Origin: Arthrobacter ruber
GTDB taxonomy: Bacteria; Actinomycetota; Actinomycetes; Actinomycetales; Micrococcaceae
Direction of reading: 5' to 3'
Length of the DNA stretch: 64,000 nucleotides
Assembly (NCBI RefSeq): GCF_002954225.1
Contig: NZ_PPTH01000018.1
Location: 310,001-374,000 of the forward strand
The notes under the pieces were generated by a model that was given only the letters and a program-made list of their open reading frames with translations, was not told where the DNA came from and made no database searches. The position numbers were made by a program, and so were the translations under genes. This document shows, piece by piece, positions 8,764 to 16,984 of the stretch; within the stretch, counting starts at the first letter, position 1; every line of letters starts with the position of its first letter.

Positions 8764-10617
8764 ATGACCTCAGCACCGAACCCAGGCGGGCCGTCCTGGC
8801 AGCAACAACCGGCCGCACCGACTCCGACGGGGCAATCCACCTCGTCGTCGTTCTACCGATGGGTCCGCGGGCTCGACGTCACGCGGACACCGGACCGCTG
8901 GCTGGGCGGGGTAGCCGGCGGGGTTGCCCGCCGGACGGGCCTGGACCTGGCACTCGTCCGGGGCCTCATCGTGGTCCTCGCGGTGTTCGGCGGCATCGGC
9001 GTACTCCTCTACGGACTCGCCTGGGCACTGCTCCCGGAGCCCGACGGACGCATCCACCTGGAGCAGGCCCATCGGGGCTCATGGACCTCGGGGCTGACCG
9101 GAGCTGCCGTCCTGATAACGATCGGCCTCTGGGGTCCCAACGTCCCCTTCCGAGGGGACGGCGGCGGCTTCCTGTGGACGATGTTCTGGATCGGCGCGGT
9201 GGCACTCCTCGTGTACTGGATCGTCAACCGCTCCAGCGGCGGCAGGACCCGCCCCGGGATGCCCGGCTTCGGTGGCAGCCCAGGGAGCGACGGCGGTCCG
9301 GGATCCGGCCCTGTTCCGCCCGCGGGCCCGGCTCCCTTCGGCTCGGCTCCCTTCGGCTCGGCTCCGTCGGGTCCCGCGCCGTCCGGTCCGACGCCGTCCG
9401 GTCCCGCTCCGTCCGGTCCCGCGCCGTCCGGTCCCGCTCCGTCCGGTCCCGCTCCGACTGGTCCTGGCGGGTCGCCCTCAGCCGGAGGACCGGACTCCAC
9501 CGGAACAGGGTCCACGGGGACCGGTTCCACAGGGGCCTCCGCGTTCGCAGGTTCCGCGACTTCCGTGGGCCCCACGAACCTCGCGCCCGGTGCGGCACCC
9601 GGAGACACGGCGTCCGGCGATCCCACGGAGAGACGCGCGGCGCCCTCGGACGACGACGACAGCGGCGACGGCGAGCGCGAGGACCCCACCGGAGCGCTGG
9701 AGGAGGTCCACAGGACCGTTCCCCTGCCGTACCGGCCCGCGGCGCAGACAAGCCCGCTCCGGGGCTACCCCCAGACCTACGAGCCCTACCGGCCGTACCA
9801 GGGGTGGTCGGAGACGTCCTCCTACTCCGGGTCGGGAGTCGTGGACACGGACGTCCAGCCCCGTCCCTCCCGGACCGTCGACAAGCGGCCTCCCCGCCCG
9901 TCGGGACCGACCACGGCACTCCTGCTCGGAGGGGCGGTCATCGTCGCCGCCGTCGTCCTCGTGCTCGACTACGCGAACATCCTCGACGCCGCCAATCCCG
10001 CCGTCGTGGCGCTCGCGGCGGCCGCGATCCTCCTCGCGCTCGGCGTGATCGCGCTCGGCGCCCGGGGACGTACCTCGGGGTTGGTGGGGTTGACGGCGGC
10101 GCTCGCGGCGCTCGGGGCGCTCGTCGCGTCGTTCACCGTGGTGGGAGGCGACTGGATCGTCGCGCAGCAGGCGCGGACCGTACCGCCCTCGCTCCAGACG
10201 GCGTCCGACGGCTACAGCATCCTGGTGGCGGAGACCACCATCGACCTCGCCGAGCTGCCCTCCCCCACCCGCGATGTCGTGGTGCCGGTGAACTCCCTGG
10301 CCAGCGATGTCACGGTGATCGTCCCCGATGACGTGCCCGTCGAGGTGCGTACCCGCATGGCACTCGGAAGCGCGGACGCGCAGGGCGCGTCCACGGAATC
10401 CGACGCAGCACCGCAGTTCCGGGGCGAGGACGGCGTGCTGCAGCTGAGTGACGGGGAGTTGAACCCCGACGCCACCGGAGCCGCCCTCGTCCTGGATGTC
10501 AGGGGTGCACTGAGTGAGGTCACCATCGTGGTGTCGAACGGCACTGACATCTCCCCGCCCGATATCCGCGACCCCTCTCCCACTCCCGTTCCCTCTCCCA
10601 CAGGAGACACACCATGA
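8764..10617 (+). CDS. PspC-domain membrane protein with LiaF-like C-terminal domain
   Basis: A 617-residue protein. It has a PspC domain near residues 40-100 (LGGVAGGVARRTGLDLALVRG), two more transmembrane helices, a long disordered segment of SGPAP pentapeptide repeats, an acidic stretch, further transmembrane helices (TTALLLGGAVIVAAVVLVL and following), and a C-terminal domain (ETTIDLAELPSPTRDVVVPV, VTVIVPDDVPVEVRT) that matches the cell-wall-active antibiotics response domain of LiaF. LiaF proteins repress LiaSR kinases when the envelope is intact. The gene is divergent from the kinase and overlaps the next gene by ATGA. Confidence 0.85.
   Translation: MTSAPNPGGPSWQQQPAAPTPTGQSTSSSFYRWVRGLDVTRTPDRWLGGVAGGVARRTGLDLALVRGLIVVLAVFGGIGVLLYGLAWALLPEPDGRIHLEQAHRGSWTSGLTGAAVLITIGLWGPNVPFRGDGGGFLWTMFWIGAVALLVYWIVNRSSGGRTRPGMPGFGGSPGSDGGPGSGPVPPAGPAPFGSAPFGSAPSGPAPSGPTPSGPAPSGPAPSGPAPSGPAPTGPGGSPSAGGPDSTGTGSTGTGSTGASAFAGSATSVGPTNLAPGAAPGDTASGDPTERRAAPSDDDDSGDGEREDPTGALEEVHRTVPLPYRPAAQTSPLRGYPQTYEPYRPYQGWSETSSYSGSGVVDTDVQPRPSRTVDKRPPRPSGPTTALLLGGAVIVAAVVLVLDYANILDAANPAVVALAAAAILLALGVIALGARGRTSGLVGLTAALAALGALVASFTVVGGDWIVAQQARTVPPSLQTASDGYSILVAETTIDLAELPSPTRDVVVPVNSLASDVTVIVPDDVPVEVRTRMALGSADAQGASTESDAAPQFRGEDGVLQLSDGELNPDATGAALVLDVRGALSEVTIVVSNGTDISPPDIRDPSPTPVPSPTGDTP
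9324..9465 (+). repeat. In-frame 15-bp repeats encoding SGPAP units
   Basis: About nine imperfect copies of a 15-base unit such as TCCGGTCCCGCTCCG code for GSAPF/SGPAP/SGPTP pentapeptides between the membrane segments and acidic part of the PspC/LiaF-like protein. Such tracts vary in copy number easily. Confidence 0.85.
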
Positions 10618-10916
10618 GTACCCTGCTGTCCCGGCCGAAGCGTCGCGCCCGCGTCGCCACCATCGTCTGGGGGGCCCTGATCCTCGCCGTCGCCCTCCTG
10701 CTCCTCGTCGGCCAGTTCGTCACCCTGTCGATCGACCCGGTGGTGGTGGCCCTCGGGCTCCTCGTCGGCGTGGGACTGTCACTCGTCATCGGCGGCGTCC
10801 TGTCCCTGCGCGCGAGGCAGGCTGACGACGACGGCGTCGACGCCGGCCCGACGTACAGTCCGACGTACGGTGCCGCCTACGGCCAGGACGATGATCCCCG
10901 TTCAACGGCATACTGA
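10614..10916 (+). CDS. Small two-helix membrane protein of the PspC operon
   Basis: A 100-residue protein of no recognised family. After a basic N-terminus (RPKRRARVATI) there are two hydrophobic helices (IVWGALILAVALLLLVGQF and VVVALGLLVGVGLSLVIGGVL), then a polar tail with Tyr/Pro/Gly-rich repeats (TYSPTYGAAYG). Its ATG overlaps the stop of the upstream PspC/LiaF-like gene (ATGA), so the two are translationally coupled and likely act together at the membrane. Confidence 0.8.
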   Translation: MSTLLSRPKRRARVATIVWGALILAVALLLLVGQFVTLSIDPVVVALGLLVGVGLSLVIGGVLSLRARQADDDGVDAGPTYSPTYGAAYGQDDDPRSTAY

Positions 10917-10965
10917 GCAGCACACGGCCCTCCCGTCCAACCGATCGAGCACCGAAAGGCCCATC

Positions 10966-11205
10966 ATGCAGTCCTTCTACCGCTTCCTCCGCACCTCACC
11001 CATCAAGCGCGCACCAGGCGGCATCCTCGGCGGAATCGCCGCGGGAATCGCCCGGCAGTACGGCTGGCGCGTGAGCTACGTGCGCATCGTGATGCTGCTG
11101 AGTTTCCTGCTCCCGTTCATCGGGCTGCCGCTCTACGCCGTGCTGTGGCTGCTGCTACCCACGACCGACGGCACCATCGCCCTGCAGAAGATTCTCGCGA
11201 ACTAG
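10966..11205 (+). CDS. Short PspC-domain protein
   Basis: A 79-residue protein that is essentially a single PspC domain: IKRAPGGILGGIAAGIARQYGW followed by a hydrophobic hairpin (IVMLLSFLLPFIGLPLYAVLWLLLP). It is the third PspC protein in this locus and the last gene of the plus-strand operon; a terminator follows. PspC domains in other bacteria anchor phage-shock or LiaF-type responses to the membrane. Confidence 0.9.
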   Translation: MQSFYRFLRTSPIKRAPGGILGGIAAGIARQYGWRVSYVRIVMLLSFLLPFIGLPLYAVLWLLLPTTDGTIALQKILAN

Positions 11206-11218
11206 GCACACCCCGGAT

Positions 11219-11251
11219 GAGGGGGCATCCGCACATGGCGGACGCCCCCTC
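11219..11251 (+). terminator. Terminator after the PspC operon
   Basis: GAGGGGGC (11219-11226) pairs with GCCCCCTC (11244-11251), and the helix continues with TCCGC/GCGGA inside. It lies 13 bases past the short PspC gene and before the carotenoid gene. Confidence 0.75.
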
Positions 11252-11287
11252 CTGCATGCAGGGTGCGGAGCCGGGCAACCTGCGAGG

Positions 11288-12103
11288 ATGGGTTGCGTGT
11301 CGAAGTCCACCGCTGCCCGCAGCCTCCCTCGCCTGCTCATCATCTCCTGCGTGTTCCTCTTCGTCTCCGGCTACTTCGTGGTGCGCTTCCCCGACGTCGA
11401 GGGGGCCAGCTACGCGTCCTACGGCTTCAACCTCCTGATCGCGCTGCCGGCGTTCATCGCTCTCGTCCGGCAGCTGGGTGCAGCACGGGGTGCCGCGGCG
11501 TTGGCCGCCGTGTCCGTGTTCGGTTACCTGATCGAGGGGTTCGGGGTGGCGACAGGCTTCCCGTACGGCTCGTTCTACTACGGCGACCCGCTCGGCCCGA
11601 CGATCCTGGGCCTCGTGCCGTACCTGCTGCCGCTGTCCTACGTGCCCCTGGTCATCGGAGCGGTGGCCGTGGTGTCGGGCAGCGGGACCACGCTGCGCAG
11701 GATCGTCCTCGGGGGGCTCCTGCTCGTCGTGATCGACGGCGTCCTGGATCCCGGGGCGGTGTCGCTCGGCTTCTGGATCTGGCCCGACGGCGGCCCGTAC
11801 TACGGGGTGCCGCTGTCCAACTACGGTGGGTGGCTCATCTCGGGGCTCATCGCGTCGGCCCTCGTGACCTGGATCGGCGGTCGGCGCCTCACCGATGTGC
11901 CGCTCCGGCCGGGGCTGCTCGACAGCCTGCTCGTCTCGATGTTCCTGTGGCTGGGCGTGTGCGTCTTCTCGGGGCTCGTGTTCCCGGCCGTGCTGGCAGC
12001 AGCCCTGATCGTCCTGCTGGTCCGGCGTCGCCTGCAGCTCGCCCGGACCAGGGACGCTCTGCCGGCGCCCGGCGAGCCTGCGGAGGCAGCTCCGCACGTC
12101 TGA
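11288..12103 (+). CDS. Carotenoid biosynthesis membrane protein, CruF-like (C50 carotenoid hydratase family)
   Basis: A 271-residue polytopic membrane protein with about seven hydrophobic segments. Motifs GYLIEGFGVATGFPYGSFYY and DGVLDPGAVSLGFWIWPDGGPYYGVPLSNYGGW are hallmarks of the DUF422/CruF family, which includes the bisanhydrobacterioruberin hydratase of haloarchaea. In Arthrobacter-type genomes this gene accompanies a lycopene elongase, as here on the opposite strand. The reaction expected is addition of water to the C45/C50 end groups. The start could be ATG 11288 or GTG 11297. Confidence 0.85.
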   Translation: MGCVSKSTAARSLPRLLIISCVFLFVSGYFVVRFPDVEGASYASYGFNLLIALPAFIALVRQLGAARGAAALAAVSVFGYLIEGFGVATGFPYGSFYYGDPLGPTILGLVPYLLPLSYVPLVIGAVAVVSGSGTTLRRIVLGGLLLVVIDGVLDPGAVSLGFWIWPDGGPYYGVPLSNYGGWLISGLIASALVTWIGGRRLTDVPLRPGLLDSLLVSMFLWLGVCVFSGLVFPAVLAAALIVLLVRRRLQLARTRDALPAPGEPAEAAPHV

Positions 12104-12224
12104 GGCGACTGCTCCTGCGCATCGTTGCTGCGTCCTCCGCCGATGGGCACGCAGCCTCGGCGGGCGCCGGGCCGTACGACCGCCACACCTGCACTCCAGG
12201 GCGCATCCTCACGACCCGGTGCGG

Positions 12225-13652
12225 CTACTCCCCGGAGTCGAGCCTTGCCAGGAGCTTCCGGGTGGACATCATCGCTCCACCGAGAACCGCCGGGAGCCCT
12301 CCGCCCGGATGCACCGAGGCCCCGACGCGCCACAGCCACGGCCGCAGCGGGTCCGAGTACGGCGGCACGTGGAACGGGCCGCTCATCCAGGCCGGATGCA
12401 CCGCGCCGTACAGGGCGCCGCCGGCCGAGCCGCGCTCGCCGAAATAGCCGGGATCGAGGATCTCGTGGCTGCCGAAGTACGCCTCGATCGGCTCGGGCAG
12501 GCCCAGCACGCGCGTGGTCCTCTCGAGTTCGCGCCGCACGAAGGGGTCCTCCAGCGAGTACGTCCTGCCGTTCGCCGGTGCCGTCAGGAGCAGCGCGAGG
12601 GTCGCCGACGCGTTCGGGTACACCCCGTGTGCCGGGTAGTAGTTGGCGAACGCCATGGTCTGCTCGGGCTCGTCGCCGGCCTCGAGGCTCGCGTACAGCG
12701 CCGCGGGGTCGTCGGGCATGATCACGCCGTGACGGCTCGTCCCCTCGGGGAGCGGCCGGGTGAGGACCGCGTAGATGCCGACGGCGGAGCAGGTGAGCTT
12801 CCGCGGGGTCCTGGGCGTCCGGCCCGCCAGGAGCCCCCCGAGGCGGTGTGCGTCGACCGCACTGACGACGGCGTCGGCCGGGTAGGTGCCCGTCGACGTG
12901 ACGACCCGCCGTCGTGCGATGCGCCGCGCGGGCTCGCCGGTGCGGATCTCGACGCCGGCCTCGACCGCGAGCCGCTCCAGGGCCAGCACCAGCTCGTAGA
13001 TGCCGCCCTCGGGGATCCATACGCCGTCCTGGGCCATGATCGCCGGCATGCTCGCGTACAGGGCGGGCGTACGGGTGGGGCTGACCCCGGCATTGAGGGT
13101 GTGGATCGCGATGACCTCCCGCAGACCCTCCGGCAGCCACGGCAGGCTGTCGAGGTAGCTGCGGGTGGTGAGCCTCCGCCCGTAGAGCGTGCCGAGCTTC
13201 GCGAGCGCAGGATAGGCAGCCTTCTCGAGCGGACCCGTGGTCAGCAGGCTGGACACGTCCCCGCCCAGGATCCCGTGCTCGCTCGCGAAACGCTCCCATG
13301 CCCCGTGCCAGGGATGCCCCTCGGGCACGGGCAGCGGGCACTCCTCCCCGCGGTAGTAGTAGGTGCCGACCTCCTCGAGCCGCTCGAGCCGGAGGTCCGC
13401 GATGCCCGCCGCGGGAGCCGCACGGGACGGCGCGACGTCGTCGAGCAGTGCCAGGAGTTCCTGCCACACCCCCGGGAAGGTCAGGAGCGACGGACCCGTG
13501 TCCATGCGCTGCCCTGCGACCTCCACGCGGCGGCTCTTCCCGCCGATGTGGTCCGAGGCCTCGAGCAGCACCACGCTGTGGCCTGCACGTCCGAGCAGCG
13601 CGGCGGCCGTGAGCCCGCCGATGCCGCCCCCGACGACGACGATTCGGCTCAT
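12225..13652 (-). CDS. crtI: CrtI-type carotenoid desaturase
   Basis: FAD-dependent desaturase of about 475 residues. The N-terminal dinucleotide fold reads RIVVVGGGIGGLTAAALL, followed by DHIGGKSRRVEV and RMDTGPSLLTFPGVW, all typical of phytoene or carotenoid desaturases; the C-terminal FAD motif VGASVHPGGGLPAVLGGA is present. It starts inside the stop of the lycopene elongase gene (ATGA overlap), so both are co-translated. It could be the phytoene desaturase that makes lycopene or a CrtD-like 3,4-desaturase used later in bacterioruberin synthesis; the sequence alone does not decide. Confidence 0.88.
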   Translation of the reverse strand: MSRIVVVGGGIGGLTAAALLGRAGHSVVLLEASDHIGGKSRRVEVAGQRMDTGPSLLTFPGVWQELLALLDDVAPSRAAPAAGIADLRLERLEEVGTYYYRGEECPLPVPEGHPWHGAWERFASEHGILGGDVSSLLTTGPLEKAAYPALAKLGTLYGRRLTTRSYLDSLPWLPEGLREVIAIHTLNAGVSPTRTPALYASMPAIMAQDGVWIPEGGIYELVLALERLAVEAGVEIRTGEPARRIARRRVVTSTGTYPADAVVSAVDAHRLGGLLAGRTPRTPRKLTCSAVGIYAVLTRPLPEGTSRHGVIMPDDPAALYASLEAGDEPEQTMAFANYYPAHGVYPNASATLALLLTAPANGRTYSLEDPFVRRELERTTRVLGLPEPIEAYFGSHEILDPGYFGERGSAGGALYGAVHPAWMSGPFHVPPYSDPLRPWLWRVGASVHPGGGLPAVLGGAMMSTRKLLARLDSGE

Positions 13653-14515
13653 CAGTAGAGGCCCAGCGTCAGGGCCACCACGAGCTGGACGCCGGCGACG
13701 GTCCCGGCCACGTACGGGAAGGCGATCGAGTAGCGGTAGAGCCGGTGGCCCGTCTCGGGACGCGGATCGCGGTACAGCCCCCACAGGAGCCAGCCGGCGA
13801 TCAGGGCGTTCACCACGGCGACCGGGATGTTCACGAGGGCGAAGCACACGGTCGAGACCGCCCACCACGCGCCGCTCCAGGCGACCACGCCGCGGACCCC
13901 GAGCCTCACCGCCGTCGTCGTGATGCCCACTCCCCTGTCCTCGTCGATGTCCTGGACGGCGTCGTACGTGTGCTTGGCCGCGCTCCAGGCCATCAGTCCG
14001 ATCGCGGCGGCCCACACCGGGGTGTCGCCCAGCGCGTAGGGGACGAGGACGAGCGGGAAGGCGTAGGCGGCGTTGCTAATCGAATCGAGGTACGGACGGG
14101 CCTTGAAGCGCAGGGGCGGAGCGGAGTAGAAGACGAAGACCAGGGCGTAGAGCGCTATCCAGGCGAGGGCAGTCGGCGGCAGGGTCAGCGCGAACCACAC
14201 GAGGAACGGCACGTTGGTGACCAGGACGGAGATCCAGATGGCGCGCACCTCGGACGCCCTGATACGGGCGCCCTCGAGCGATCCCTTGCGCGGGTTGAGG
14301 GCGTCGGTGTCCTGGTCGAAGATGTCGTTGACGCCGTAGATGAGCAGGTTGAACGGCAGCGTGAGCCAGAGAAGGAGCGCGAACGCCTCGGCCTGCCAGA
14401 ACGTCCCGGTGAGCCACATCCCGACGACGCCGGTGCCCAGCGTGTTGATCCAGAGGACCGGTCGGGAGATATGGACCATGCGCAGCGCCGCTGGCGCGAA
14501 ACCTGCCTGGGGCAC
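13652..14515 (-). CDS. crtEb: UbiA-family lycopene elongase (C50 carotenoid synthesis)
   Basis: A 287-residue membrane prenyltransferase. The first Asp-rich motif is NDIFDQDTDALNPRKG and the second is DAVQDIDEDRGVGI, both needed for Mg-diphosphate binding; about eight transmembrane helices surround them. The PLRFKARPYLDSISNA motif matches CrtEb/Lye-type enzymes that add C5 units to lycopene to give C45 and C50 carotenoids. GTG 14515 is the likely start. It is the first gene of a two-gene unit with the CrtI-type desaturase and converges on the CruF-like gene. GGPP synthase and phytoene synthase genes are not in the window. Confidence 0.87.
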   Translation of the reverse strand: MPQAGFAPAALRMVHISRPVLWINTLGTGVVGMWLTGTFWQAEAFALLLWLTLPFNLLIYGVNDIFDQDTDALNPRKGSLEGARIRASEVRAIWISVLVTNVPFLVWFALTLPPTALAWIALYALVFVFYSAPPLRFKARPYLDSISNAAYAFPLVLVPYALGDTPVWAAAIGLMAWSAAKHTYDAVQDIDEDRGVGITTTAVRLGVRGVVAWSGAWWAVSTVCFALVNIPVAVVNALIAGWLLWGLYRDPRPETGHRLYRYSIAFPYVAGTVAGVQLVVALTLGLY

Positions 14516-14751
14516 TGCGGGCGTCCTCCTCGGACCGGGTGGGCGCGCACCCGCCGGGGCTCGAGCCCCTCGTGCGCCGGACGGTCCCAGCCTACGTGCT
14601 CCGCAGGACCAGCGTCGTCCGGGTGGACGAGCGTCGGAGGGAGAAGCCCTCCGACGGCCGGCGCGGCCCGGGTGTGTCTAGAATCATAGTCGGGCCCGAC
14701 GGCGTGCTCCCGACGGTTCATCCACTCCCTCTCGAAGGAACCCCACGCCAC

Positions 14752-15777
14752 ATGAAGATCGGAATCCTCACCAGCGGCGGCGACTGCCCCGGGCTCAACG
14801 CCGTCATCCGCGGTGCGGTGCTCAAGGGCATCAAAGTGCACGAGCAGGAGTTCGTGGGCTTCCGTGACGGGTGGCGCGGCGTCGTCGAGGGCGATGTCAT
14901 CGACCTCCCCCGACACGCGGTGCGGGGCATCTCCAAGCAGGGCGGCACGATCCTCGGGACCTCCCGGACCAACCCCTTCGAGGGCAAGGGCGGCGCGGAG
15001 GCCATCAAGGAGAACCTGGATCGCCTCGGCATCGACGCGATGATCGCGATCGGTGGCGAAGGCACACTGGCTGCGGCCAAGCGGCTCACGGACCTCGGCC
15101 TCAAGATCGTCGGCGTGCCCAAAACCGTCGACAACGACCTGGACGCCACCGACTACACCTTCGGCTTCGACACCGCCGTGCAGATCGCCACGGAGGCGAT
15201 CGACCGGCTGCGCACCACGGGAGAGTCCCACAGCCGCTGCATGATCGCCGAGGTCATGGGCCGCCACGTGGGCTGGATCGCCCTGCACGCCGGCATGGCG
15301 TCCGGCGCCCACGCCATCCTGATCCCCGAGCAGCAGACCAGCATCGAGCAGATCGCCGACTGGGTCTCCACCGCCAATGCCCGTGGCCGCGCTCCGCTCG
15401 TCGTGGTCGCCGAGGGATTCGTGCCCTCCCACATGGAGCAGGCCCATTCCGAACGGGGCCTGGACACCTTCGGCCGCCCCCGCCTGGGCGGGATCTCGGA
15501 CCAGCTCGCGCCGGAGCTCGAGGCCCGTACGGGTATCGAGACCCGCGCCACGATCCTCGGCCACATCCAGCGTGGCGGCGTGCCGACGTCGTTCGACCGT
15601 GTGCTCGCCACCCGTCTCGGCATGGCCGCGGTGGACTCGGTGAAGGACGAACTGTGGGGCACCATGGTCTCCCTGCACGGCACGGAGATCGCGCACGTGG
15701 GCTTCGAGGCCGCGCTCGGGAACCTCAAGCGGGTCCCGCAGCACCGCTACGACGAAGCCGCCATCCTCTTCGGCTGA
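14752..15777 (+). CDS. pfkA: 6-phosphofructokinase (ATP type by active-site residues)
   Basis: Phosphorylates fructose 6-phosphate in glycolysis. The 341-residue protein has the glycine-rich GILTSGGDCPGLNAVIRG loop (residues 4-21), GGEGT at 101-105 and PKTVDND at 123-129 with the catalytic Asp127, and the GHIQRGG motif. Gly at position 104 is the residue found in ATP-using enzymes; pyrophosphate-dependent relatives carry Asp there. Lys124 is shared with both subgroups in Actinobacteria, so ATP use is likely but inferred. The acetyltransferase gene starts 3 bases after the stop. Confidence 0.93.
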   Translation: MKIGILTSGGDCPGLNAVIRGAVLKGIKVHEQEFVGFRDGWRGVVEGDVIDLPRHAVRGISKQGGTILGTSRTNPFEGKGGAEAIKENLDRLGIDAMIAIGGEGTLAAAKRLTDLGLKIVGVPKTVDNDLDATDYTFGFDTAVQIATEAIDRLRTTGESHSRCMIAEVMGRHVGWIALHAGMASGAHAILIPEQQTSIEQIADWVSTANARGRAPLVVVAEGFVPSHMEQAHSERGLDTFGRPRLGGISDQLAPELEARTGIETRATILGHIQRGGVPTSFDRVLATRLGMAAVDSVKDELWGTMVSLHGTEIAHVGFEAALGNLKRVPQHRYDEAAILFG

Positions 15778-15780
15778 GCG

Positions 15781-16533
15781 ATGCAACTCGACCCGGGGAC
15801 CGTCTCGATCATCCAGCTGGCCTGGTCGCGCCTGCTCGGGCTCGACGACGGCGCCCTCGGCGACGGCGGCACCGGGCGCCTGTGCAGCATCGATGACACC
15901 GCCTCCGTGCTGTCCTTCGTGACCCTGTTCGGTCGGGAGGTCCTCAGGGGTCCTGCCTGGGCCGTCGACGCAGCACGGGACCTGCCGGGGGTGGAGCTCC
16001 GCAGCCATTCGACGCTGCTCACGCTCACGCGGAACCACGGCGGACGCGGGCTCGGCGAGGCGCAGCTGTACTTCTGCGACGCGCTCCCCGAGTTCGAGGG
16101 ACCGCCCGCCGTCGTCTCCAGCGAGGGCGCGCTCGTCCGTGCACTCGAGCGCAGGTGCCCGCCGGACGACGTCGCCGAGGCGGGGCTGGGCGACGTCCAG
16201 TACCCGTTCGTGCTGGTGGACGAGGGGAGCCCTGCAGAGGGTGCAGCCGGTGCGGAGGGCGCGGACGCCGGAGGGCCCACGCCGCTGGCGGGCGCCGGGT
16301 ACGACATCTGGGAGGGCATCCTCGCGCACGTCGCCGTCCTCACCCCACCCGACGAACGGCGCAGGGGCTACGCCGGGCGTGTGGCGGCCGTCGCGGTCGA
16401 GGAGGCCATGGCGGCGGGCCTCGTGCCCCAGTGGCGTGCCCGGACGGACAATACCGCTTCCCAGCGCACGGCCCGACGGGCGGGATTCGCCTACGGGGGG
16501 ACGCAGACCTCGGTGGTCCTCGAACCCCGGTGA
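15781..16533 (+). CDS. GNAT-family N-acetyltransferase
   Basis: A 250-residue protein whose C-terminal half is a GNAT domain: LAHVAVLTPPDERRRGYAGRVAAVAVEEAM holds the acetyl-CoA R-R-G-Y-A loop, and VPQWRARTDNTASQRTARRAGFAYGG is the typical strand-helix after it. The N-terminal 130 residues match no family I can name. It starts 3 bases after pfkA and is probably co-transcribed with it. The substrate is unknown. Confidence 0.8.
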   Translation: MQLDPGTVSIIQLAWSRLLGLDDGALGDGGTGRLCSIDDTASVLSFVTLFGREVLRGPAWAVDAARDLPGVELRSHSTLLTLTRNHGGRGLGEAQLYFCDALPEFEGPPAVVSSEGALVRALERRCPPDDVAEAGLGDVQYPFVLVDEGSPAEGAAGAEGADAGGPTPLAGAGYDIWEGILAHVAVLTPPDERRRGYAGRVAAVAVEEAMAAGLVPQWRARTDNTASQRTARRAGFAYGGTQTSVVLEPR

Positions 16534-16552
16534 GGCCGCGGGCCGGTGGGTC

Positions 16553-16984
16553 CTACCGGTCGAACAGAGCCACGAGTTCCGTGCGCCCGAACATGCCGGC
16601 GGCGGCACGGGCCGACGGTGATCCCGTCTCCGAATCCGCTCCGGCGTCGACGAGGAGCCGCACGACGTCGGTATGCCCCTTGAAGACGGCACCCGCCAAC
16701 GGGGTCTGTCCGCGGTCGTTGGCCTGGTCGGGATCGGCGCCGCGCGCCAGGAGGTCGCGCACGATGGCCGGGTGCCCGTTGTAGGCGGCGAGCATGAGCA
16801 GGCTGTCGCCGGCGGTATTGGTCAGCGTGAAGGGTACTCCTGCGTCGAGGTACCGGACGAGGGTCGCGCTGTCGCCCTGCCGGGCCGCATCGAACAGCGC
16901 ATGAGCCAGGGCTATCGCGGCTGCAGCGCCGTCATCGACACGTGGCCCTGCGTCGGTCGTGTCCTGGTCGTCCCCCGCGCTCAT
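16553..16984 (-). CDS. Ankyrin-repeat protein
   Basis: A 143-residue soluble protein built almost wholly of ankyrin repeats: [52 protein letters not shown] and NDRGQTPLAGAVFKGHTDVVRLLVDAGAD, flanked by capping repeats. Ankyrin repeats bind partner proteins; no catalytic motif is present. The ATG at 16984 overlaps the stop of ygfZ (ATGA), so the two are co-translated. A convergent GNAT gene ends 20 bases away. Confidence 0.88.
   Translation of the reverse strand: MSAGDDQDTTDAGPRVDDGAAAAIALAHALFDAARQGDSATLVRYLDAGVPFTLTNTAGDSLLMLAAYNGHPAIVRDLLARGADPDQANDRGQTPLAGAVFKGHTDVVRLLVDAGADSETGSPSARAAAGMFGRTELVALFDR

Noticed and set aside
14185-16692. 835-codon minus-strand frame over pfkA and the acetyltransferase
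   Set aside because: Runs antisense to pfkA, has low-complexity composition and matches no family.
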